From assembly GCA_021204605.1 (NCBI GenBank), contig JAJPZD010000121.1, forward strand, positions 1 through 11,929: a DNA stretch of 11,929 nt, read 5' to 3'. Under the pieces are notes generated by a model. The model searched no databases. It saw nothing but the letters and a program-made list of their open reading frames with translations, and was not told the DNA's origin. This DNA is from Prevotella sp. Its GTDB lineage: Bacteria > Bacteroidota > Bacteroidia > Bacteroidales > Bacteroidaceae. The translations under genes and the position numbers were made by a program. Positions within the stretch are counted from its first letter, which is position 1. Every line of letters begins with the position of its first letter. Shown here one piece after another: positions 6,953 to 11,929 of this stretch.

Positions 6953-8617
6953 ATGTGTGGTATAGTTTCTATTTTCAACATCCAGGAGCAGACTCCTGAA
7001 TTGAGACAAAAGGCTTTGCGGATGAGCCAGAAGATCCGCCATAGAGGTCCTGACTGGAGCGGTATCTACTGCGGCGGCTCTGCGATAATGGCCCACGAGC
7101 GTCTTTCTATCGTTGACCCTGAGTCGGGAAAACAACCGCTGTTCAGTCCTGACAAGAAGCAGATCCTTGCTGTGAACGGCGAGATTTACAATCATAAGGA
7201 TATCAGGAACAAGTACAAGGATACCTACCATTTCCAGACGGGAAGCGACTGTGAGGTTATCCTTGCGCTTTACCGTGACAAGGGAATCAACTTCCTTGAG
7301 GATTTAAGCGGTATTTTTGCTTTCGCCCTTTATGATGCCGACAAGGATGAGTTTCTCATCGCCCGAGACCCTATCGGTGTGATACCTCTCTACATCGGTT
7401 ATGATGCCGATGGGAAAATCTATGTTGCAAGCGAACTGAAGGCACTTGAGGGCAACTGCGACAGGTATGAGCCGTTCCTGCCGGGATATTACTATTCCAG
7501 TAGAGAGGGAGAGATGAAGCGTTACTACACGCGCGACTGGTTTCAGTATGACAACGTGAAGAATAATGATGCCTCTGTACAGGCAATTCACGATTCTCTT
7601 GAGGCTGCCGTGAAGCGCCAGTTGATGAGTGATGTGCCTTACGGCGTATTGCTTAGCGGCGGTCTCGACTCGTCGGTCATCAGTGCAATCGCCATGAAAT
7701 TCGCCCCTCACAGAATAGAGGAGGACAGTAAGTCGGTGGCTTGGTGGCCCCGTCTCCACTCTTTTGCGGTGGGACTGAAGGGCGCGCCTGACTTGGCGAA
7801 GGCGAGGATGGTGGCAGACCATATCGGAACAGTCCACCATGAGATCAACTATACCATTCAGGAGGGTCTTGATGCTATCCGCGACGTGATTTATTTCATT
7901 GAGACTTACGATGTCACCACAGTACGCGCGTCAACACCGATGTACCTCCTTGCCCGTGTCATCAAGTCGATGGGTATCAAGATGGTGCTTTCCGGTGAGG
8001 GTGCTGACGAGATTTTCGGCGGTTATCTGTATTTTCACAAGGCACCCGACGCCAAGGCGTTCCACGAGGAGACGGTGAGAAAACTCTCAAAACTGTATAT
8101 GTACGACTGCCTCCGTGCCAACAAGAGCCTTGCTGCCTGGGGTGTCGAGGGGCGTGTGCCTTTCTTAGACAAGGAATTTCTTGATGTCGCCATGCGTACT
8201 GACCCGAAGGCTAAGATGTGTCCGGGTTCTACTATGGAGAAGAAGATTGTGCGTGAGGCATTTGCCGATATGCTCCCAGCAGAGGTGGCCTGGCGACAGA
8301 AGGAGCAGTTCTCTGATGGTGTGGGCTACTCGTGGATTGATACTCTCAAGAAGATAACTACGGATCAGGTGAGCGATGAGCAGATGGAGAATGCGGCTAA
8401 GCGTTTTCCAATCAACCCGCCCCGCAATAAGGAAGAGTATTATTACCGTTCGATATTCGCCGAGCACTTCCCCAGCGACAGTGCAGCCCGCAGCGTACCG
8501 AGCGTGCCGAGCGTGGCGTGCAGCACCGCCGAGGCTCTTGCGTGGGATAAGGCGTTCAAGAACATGAACGATCCGAGCGGCAGAGCCGTCCATGGTGTTC
8601 ACGAACAGGCGTACTGA
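6953..8617 (+). CDS. asnB: Asparagine synthetase B, glutamine-hydrolysing
   Basis: Makes asparagine from aspartate, ATP and glutamine in the cytoplasm. It is 554 residues, the same length as E. coli AsnB. The N-terminal class II glutaminase domain begins MCGIVSIF: Cys2 becomes the catalytic N-terminal nucleophile, which fixes the start codon. It also shows RHRGPDWSG (29-37), HERLSIVD (48-55), NGEIYNH (75-81) and GSDCEV (97-102). The synthetase domain carries the ATP pyrophosphatase loop SGGLDSS (235-241) and SGEGADEIFGGY (347-358). The tail PSVPSVACSTAEALAWD (517-532 region), followed by DPSGRAVHGVH, is also the bacterial AsnB end. The 120-nt leader after amtB contains the large hairpin and then an A-rich stretch with no Shine-Dalgarno; no clear separate promoter is seen, so it probably reads through from glnK-amtB. 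It spends glutamine made by the neighbouring GSIII. Confidence 0.97.
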   Translation: MCGIVSIFNIQEQTPELRQKALRMSQKIRHRGPDWSGIYCGGSAIMAHERLSIVDPESGKQPLFSPDKKQILAVNGEIYNHKDIRNKYKDTYHFQTGSDCEVILALYRDKGINFLEDLSGIFAFALYDADKDEFLIARDPIGVIPLYIGYDADGKIYVASELKALEGNCDRYEPFLPGYYYSSREGEMKRYYTRDWFQYDNVKNNDASVQAIHDSLEAAVKRQLMSDVPYGVLLSGGLDSSVISAIAMKFAPHRIEEDSKSVAWWPRLHSFAVGLKGAPDLAKARMVADHIGTVHHEINYTIQEGLDAIRDVIYFIETYDVTTVRASTPMYLLARVIKSMGIKMVLSGEGADEIFGGYLYFHKAPDAKAFHEETVRKLSKLYMYDCLRANKSLAAWGVEGRVPFLDKEFLDVAMRTDPKAKMCPGSTMEKKIVREAFADMLPAEVAWRQKEQFSDGVGYSWIDTLKKITTDQVSDEQMENAAKRFPINPPRNKEEYYYRSIFAEHFPSDSAARSVPSVPSVACSTAEALAWDKAFKNMNDPSGRAVHGVHEQAY

Positions 8618-8638
8618 TATATATTTCATAAAAATTAG

Positions 8639-8683
8639 ATATGGCACGACAACTGTTTCAGATTATTGTTGTGCCATATTTTT
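8639..8683 (+). terminator. Intrinsic terminator after asnB
   Basis: A 14-bp stem (8639-8652 with 8666-8679, one G-U pair) encloses a 13-nt loop and runs into TTTTT (8679-8683). It begins 22 nt after the asnB stop and closes the glnK-amtB-asnB unit. Confidence 0.9.
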
Positions 8684-8719
8684 GTAATCCATATCTTATA
8701 AAAACAAGAAAAATCCGAT

Positions 8720-8774
8720 TTTTATCAGTTATATTTGATAAAATTACTAATTTTGCACAAATTATCAAATATAA
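8720..8774 (+). promoter_or_regulatory. Promoter bracketed by a perfect 13-bp inverted repeat
   Basis: TTATATTTGATAA (8729-8741) and its exact reverse complement TTATCAAATATAA (8762-8774) are 20 bp apart and enclose a TAATTTTG -7 box (8748-8755). A third, diverged copy, TTATCAGTTATAT (8722-8734), overlaps the left arm and pairs with it as TTTTATCA/TGATAAAA (8720-8727 and 8736-8743). Transcription should start near 8761, so the left arm would not be transcribed and the repeat acts as DNA, not as an RNA hairpin. This is the layout of a repressor operator; autoregulation or a dedicated repressor is inference. Confidence 0.6.
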
Positions 8775-8779
8775 ATGAT

Positions 8780-9994
8780 ATGAAGATTATAGTCAGGCAG
8801 TCTTATTTGGACAGGATAGAGAAATATCTCGGTAAGGACATCATTATCGTTCTGACGGGACAGCGACGTATCGGCAAGAGTTTTTTGTTGAAAATGGTTA
8901 GTGAAATTAAAGCAAAAGAATTCAATAACAACATTATATACATCGACAAGGAGAAAAAAGATTTTGATTTCATGAAGACATACACAGACCTGAACGCATA
9001 TATTGACGAACACTACCGCCATGGCAAGACGAACTATATTCTTGTTGATGAAATTCAGGAAATAGAGAGTTTTGAGCGCACCATTAGAAGTTATCGCACC
9101 GAGCCTGATGCTGAGGTGATTGTAACAGGAAGCAACGCCACAATGTTGAGCAGGGAACTCAGTAGTATTATAGGTGGCAGATACAAGGAGATTTATATAC
9201 AATCTCTTAGCTATAAGGAGTTCTTGCAGTTTCATAATCTTCAAGACAGTGATGACTCGTTGGCAAAGTACATACAGTTCGGTGGTCTGCCTGGTCTGCT
9301 AAGAGTGGGATTGGATGAGGATGAAGCTGTGGAATATCAAAAAGATGTGTATAACACGGTTTTGTTGAAGGATGTTATTCTAAGGAACAAGATCAGGAAT
9401 GTGCCCTTTCTTGAGAACCTCGTATATTTCCTCGCTGACAATGTTGGAAAATTGATCTCTGCCACGAGCATCTCCAAATACATGAGGTCTCAAGGTGCCA
9501 ATATAGCTCCCGGCACAATAATTGATTACACTAAATACCTTGAGGATGCCTATATCATCCACAAAGTGAACAGATATGACATTCAGGGCAAACGACTATT
9601 TGAGAGTAATGACAAGTTCTATTTTGAGGATAATGGCATCCGCAATGCTCTTGTCAGTGGAACAAGGGAAGGTGACATAGAAAAGGTAATTGAGAATATC
9701 GTCTATCAGCACCTGAAGCAAATGGGCTATGAGGTGACAGTAGGACAGTTGCAGGTCGGCGAGATTGACTTCGTATGTACTAAGAAAGCCGGCACAAAAT
9801 GGCTCTATGTCCAGGTTTCATACCTCATTGCTGATGAGGCGACAAGACAAAGGGAGTTCGGCAACCTAAGAGCCATCAACGACAATTATCCAAAATATGT
9901 TATCTCCATGACCCCATTGTTGACCCAAAACGATGACAACGGAATAACCCACATTCATCTCAGGCGGTTTCTCATGGCTGATAAACTGGAATAA
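8780..9994 (+). CDS. AAA ATPase with C-terminal DUF4143 region
   Basis: A 404-residue ATP-binding protein of the AAA_14-DUF4143 family, common in several diverged copies in Bacteroidetes genomes; its cellular role is not established. The N-terminal ATPase has Walker A GQRRIGKS (27-34), Walker B YILVDEIQE (86-94) and a sensor-like TGSN (116-119). The DUF4143 part follows with LLKDVILRNKI (195-205), a winged-helix-like stretch (about 225-260) and YFEDNGIRNAL (281-291). Its C-terminus shows a PD-(D/E)XK nuclease-like pattern: Glu305, GEIDF (327-331) and YVQVSY (343-348), with Gln where active nucleases usually have the Lys motif. A TTG at 8735 is in frame, but it lies upstream of the -7 box, so the ATG at 8780 is preferred. 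It has its own promoter with an inverted repeat. Base composition is more AT-rich than the nitrogen genes, suggesting separate acquisition. Confidence 0.88.
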   Translation: MKIIVRQSYLDRIEKYLGKDIIIVLTGQRRIGKSFLLKMVSEIKAKEFNNNIIYIDKEKKDFDFMKTYTDLNAYIDEHYRHGKTNYILVDEIQEIESFERTIRSYRTEPDAEVIVTGSNATMLSRELSSIIGGRYKEIYIQSLSYKEFLQFHNLQDSDDSLAKYIQFGGLPGLLRVGLDEDEAVEYQKDVYNTVLLKDVILRNKIRNVPFLENLVYFLADNVGKLISATSISKYMRSQGANIAPGTIIDYTKYLEDAYIIHKVNRYDIQGKRLFESNDKFYFEDNGIRNALVSGTREGDIEKVIENIVYQHLKQMGYEVTVGQLQVGEIDFVCTKKAGTKWLYVQVSYLIADEATRQREFGNLRAINDNYPKYVISMTPLLTQNDDNGITHIHLRRFLMADKLE

Positions 9995-10080
9995 ATACTA
10001 TTTATCTTTACACTCCGATAAGATATTAACATCTATCCTTGTGAAATCGAGTTCAAAATTAGATAAAAACTGAGAAAAGG

Positions 10081-10121
10081 AAAAATACATGTCGTCTTTT
10101 CGTTAATTATTTGTATTTTTG
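10081..10121 (+). promoter_or_regulatory. Candidate promoter with inverted repeat for the AlbA_2-type pseudogene
   Basis: TATTTTTG (10114-10121) matches the TAnnTTTG -7 box, about 50 nt before the ATG at 10170. AAAAATACA (10081-10089) and TGTATTTTT (10112-10120) form a perfect 9-bp inverted repeat with a 22-bp spacer, the right arm overlapping the -7 box. No clear -33 box is seen. The stretch is AT-rich, so the repeat could be chance. Confidence 0.4.
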
Positions 10122-10169
10122 TAAAATAATAAACGAAATATTATTATTAATCATACCATCATTATAAAA

Positions 10170-11567
10170 ATGGAATTAGAAACTCTGATAGCAGAATGCA
10201 CTGCATACGATTTTAAATTGTTGCTTGAAGAAAAGAGACCTAAGAGTTGATTGAAAAGCGTAAGTGCTTTTGCCAATTGTTTTGGTGGTTCGCTTTTCTT
10301 TGGTATAGATAATGATGGTATAATTAGAGGCATTGAGAATGTACAGCATATTTGCGAGGTTATCAGCAATAAGATTCGTGATTACTTGGATCCTTTACCA
10401 GAAATGGAATTGATTCCTCATAGAGAAGGCTGTTTTGAAGTATTACAATTGAAAGTTTGTGCAGGTAATTATACGCCATACTATTATGTTGGCGACAGTC
10501 AGCGTATAGCTTTCATTCGCAATGGAGATGAGAGTTTACCTGCAACAGCAGAACAAATGGTACGATTAGTATTGAAAGGTGCTAATAAGACTTTTGATTC
10601 TCTCCATACAGAATATAAGGCTGGGGATTATTCTTTTACAATATTGGCAAATACGTTTAAAAAACGCACACATCAAGAATGGAATCAAAAATATCTTTTG
10701 TCTTTTGGACTTGTCAATGACAGAGGATGTCTCACTCATGCTGGTGCGTTGTTTGCAGATGATTGTCCGTTGTGGCAATCACGTCTCTACTGTACAAGAT
10801 GGGATGGAAAGACAAAAAGGGATGCGCTTAATGATGCTGAGTTTACAGGAAATGTGTTAATGTTGTTTCGTGAAGCAATGAACTTTGTGAAGTCGAATAC
10901 AAAAAAAGGATGGAAAAAATTACCTAATGGACGAAAGAATAAATCGGAGTATGCAGAGTGTGCTGTTCTTGAGACTATTGTCAATCATCTTATCCACCGA
11001 GACTATACTGTGATGGGTGGTGAGGTGCATCTTGATATTTATGATGATCGTCTTTCTGTTATTTCTCCAGGAGGAATGTATAATGAATGTTGATACAAGA
11101 CTTAGACATTGCAGATGTATCCTCTGAAAGACGTAATCCAATATTAGCCAATGTAATGGCTCAACTTGACTATATGGAGAAACGGGGAAGTGGACTTACT
11201 CGGATTTGTAACGAGACCCAAGCACTTGAAGGGTATAAGGACGAATTGAAACCTATATTCAAATCAACATTTACACAGTTTGAGACCATTATTTTTGCTG
11301 TTTCCGACATATCTGATGTCGGAGATAATGTCGGAGATAAAACTAACAGAACGTCAGTTAATTATACTGAATATTGTGAGAGAGTCTCCGACAATCAGTG
11401 GACGACAAATGTCGGAGATATTGTCGGTGAGCCAGCGAACAGTCGAACGTGATATTTCCAGAATGAAGAAAATGGGAATTTTGAAACATGAAGGCAAGGA
11501 TAAAGGAGGAATGTGGATATTAGATATTGCAATGAATATGGACAAAAGTAAAAGACCGGTTTTTTAG
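10170..11567 (+). pseudogene. Broken Schlafen/AlbA_2-type ATP-binding regulator with C-terminal HTH
   Basis: Reading through the lesions gives a protein of about 465 residues. It has an N-terminal AlbA_2 (Schlafen-like) domain (KSVSAFANCFGGSLFFGIDN), a central ATP-binding domain with ETIVNHLIHRDY, SPGGMYN and RRNPILANVMAQLDYMEKRG, and a C-terminal winged helix (TISGRQMSEILSVSQRTVER). Family function is thought to be transcriptional or RNA/DNA-related control; it is not settled. Three lesions are visible. Codon 27 is TGA (10248-10250) in the context KS*LKSVSAFAN, where relatives carry Trp. One base is missing near 11085, where AATGAATG should code Asn-Gly-Met, moving the frame and ending the first piece at 11093. 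One extra A in the run at 11339-11342 returns the reading to the original frame, rejoining VGDK to LTERQLIIL. The two indels cancel. Pieces are 10170-10250, 10251-11093, about 11087-11338 and about 11340-11567. Two of the changes are of the kind sequencing error can produce. Confidence 0.85.
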
Positions 11568-11750
11568 ATTTATTTTTATAGGTAAAACTTACTTTGTTAA
11601 TAACTCAAGTTTCGCAAATTGTTAGTAAGCGTGTTTCTCTTTTTCTTCGCCAATGTGTCTGGCAATAATTCATGCAAACATACGCCTTGTTGAGGCGTGC
11701 GTACAGAATAAATGTAAGCATACGGTGAAGTGCGTTATACAATAAAAGTC

Positions 11751-11795
11751 AAAAAGCCCCGAATTGGTTCAAATCTCACCAATTCGGGGCTAATT
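11751..11795. terminator. Strong hairpin terminator, best on the minus strand
   Basis: Arms 11755-11768 and 11778-11791 pair perfectly over 14 bp, beginning with a GC-rich AGCCCC/GGGGCT base, around a 9-nt loop. On the minus strand the stem is followed by TTTTT then GACTTTT, a textbook intrinsic terminator for a gene entering from the right of the window. On the plus strand it is followed only by AATTTT, so it may also end rightward transcription from the pseudogene, less efficiently. Confidence 0.75.
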
Positions 11796-11855
11796 TTGTC
11801 AAATCGTGCCTAATTCGGTCAAATTCGTGGTAATTCGGGGAAAATTCGTCTAATT
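11762..11855. repeat. Degenerate ~10-bp tandem repeat with phased AATT cores
   Basis: AATT cores start at 11762, 11781, 11792, 11812, 11822, 11832, 11843 and 11852, with degenerate AATC cores at 11772 and 11802 filling the gaps, so one core falls about every 10 bp over some 90 bp. Typical units are TAATTCGGTC, AAATTCGTGG and TAATTCGGGG. Four units beginning TAATT repeat at exactly 20-bp steps (11791, 11811, 11831, 11851). The tract overlaps the hairpin arms on its left. AATT repeated in phase with the helix favours bent DNA. Confidence 0.6.
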
Positions 11856-11929
11856 TGGCACATTAAAGATAAAACCTGACTTCATCACTTTTTTGTGCCA
11901 TGTAGATGGCACTATTGATTATCAATGAG

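Larger units (their letters stand above)
11568..11929. other. Non-coding tail of the window, rich in hairpins and phased repeats
   Basis: No convincing gene is seen on either strand in these 362 bases. They contain a small hairpin (TACGCCT, 11681-11687, with AGGCGTG, 11693-11699), the 14-bp hairpin at 11755-11791, the AATT-phased tract to 11855, and a 7-bp hairpin GTGCCAT-GTAG-ATGGCAC (11895-11912). TGGCACA (11856-11862) and TGTGCCA (11894-11900) are also inverted copies of one another. Confidence 0.6.

Noticed and set aside
8165..8647. A 160-residue minus-strand frame over the end of asnB
   Set aside because: It runs through the asnB terminator and mirrors conserved AsnB sequence; no motif of its own.
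8735..8779. TTG start giving 15 extra residues to the AAA ATPase
   Set aside because: It sits upstream of the -7 box and inside the inverted repeat; the ATG at 8780 lies just after the predicted transcript start and begins the conserved sequence.
10248..10250. TGA read as tryptophan or selenocysteine
   Set aside because: The other genes use TGG for Trp and TGA as stop (asnB ends in TGA), and no selenocysteine element or context is seen; the gene has two further lesions.
11280..11567. A separate small helix-turn-helix gene
   Set aside because: Its conserved part continues directly from the preceding frame at VGDK-LTERQ; the first dozen or so residues (MRPLFLLFPTYLM) are out-of-frame reading of the upstream coding sequence.
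11781..11860. CRISPR array
   Set aside because: Units are about 10 bp, degenerate and back-to-back, with no spacers and no cas genes.

Overview
The window looks like chromosome of a Bacteroidetes bacterium, most likely a Prevotella/Segatella-like member of the Bacteroidales. The reasons are a 729-residue type III glutamine synthetase, an LL-diaminopimelate aminotransferase route to meso-DAP, A-rich leaders with little Shine-Dalgarno sequence, and promoter boxes of the Bacteroidetes TAnnTTTG type. The species cannot be fixed from sequence alone.

Positions 1-8683 form a nitrogen-assimilation and amino-donor island around one divergent intergenic region (4603-5059). Leftward runs dapF-dapL-glnN (diaminopimelate epimerase, LL-DAP aminotransferase, glutamine synthetase III), ending in an intrinsic terminator at 102-139. 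Rightward runs glnK-amtB-asnB (PII signal protein, ammonium channel, glutamine-hydrolysing asparagine synthetase), ending in an intrinsic terminator at 8639-8683. A large intercistronic hairpin lies between amtB and asnB. Together these genes import ammonium, fix it into glutamine, move the amide to asparagine, and use glutamate nitrogen to make meso-DAP for peptidoglycan and lysine. The divergent region carries the most interesting regulatory signal: four TTACA-type elements spaced 32, 31 and 31 bp, the last one tucked between the -33 and -7 boxes of the glnK promoter.

Positions 8684-11567 are accessory and visibly more AT-rich. First comes an AAA ATPase with a C-terminal DUF4143 region, whose promoter is bracketed by a perfect 13-bp inverted repeat. 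Next is a broken Schlafen/AlbA_2-type ATP-binding regulator gene with three lesions: a Trp-to-TGA nonsense codon and two compensating single-base indels.

Positions 11568-11929 hold no convincing gene. They contain a strong bidirectional hairpin terminator and a tract in which AATT cores recur about every 10 bp over roughly 90 bp, plus smaller hairpins. No rRNA, tRNA, CRISPR array, insertion sequence or transposase is visible.
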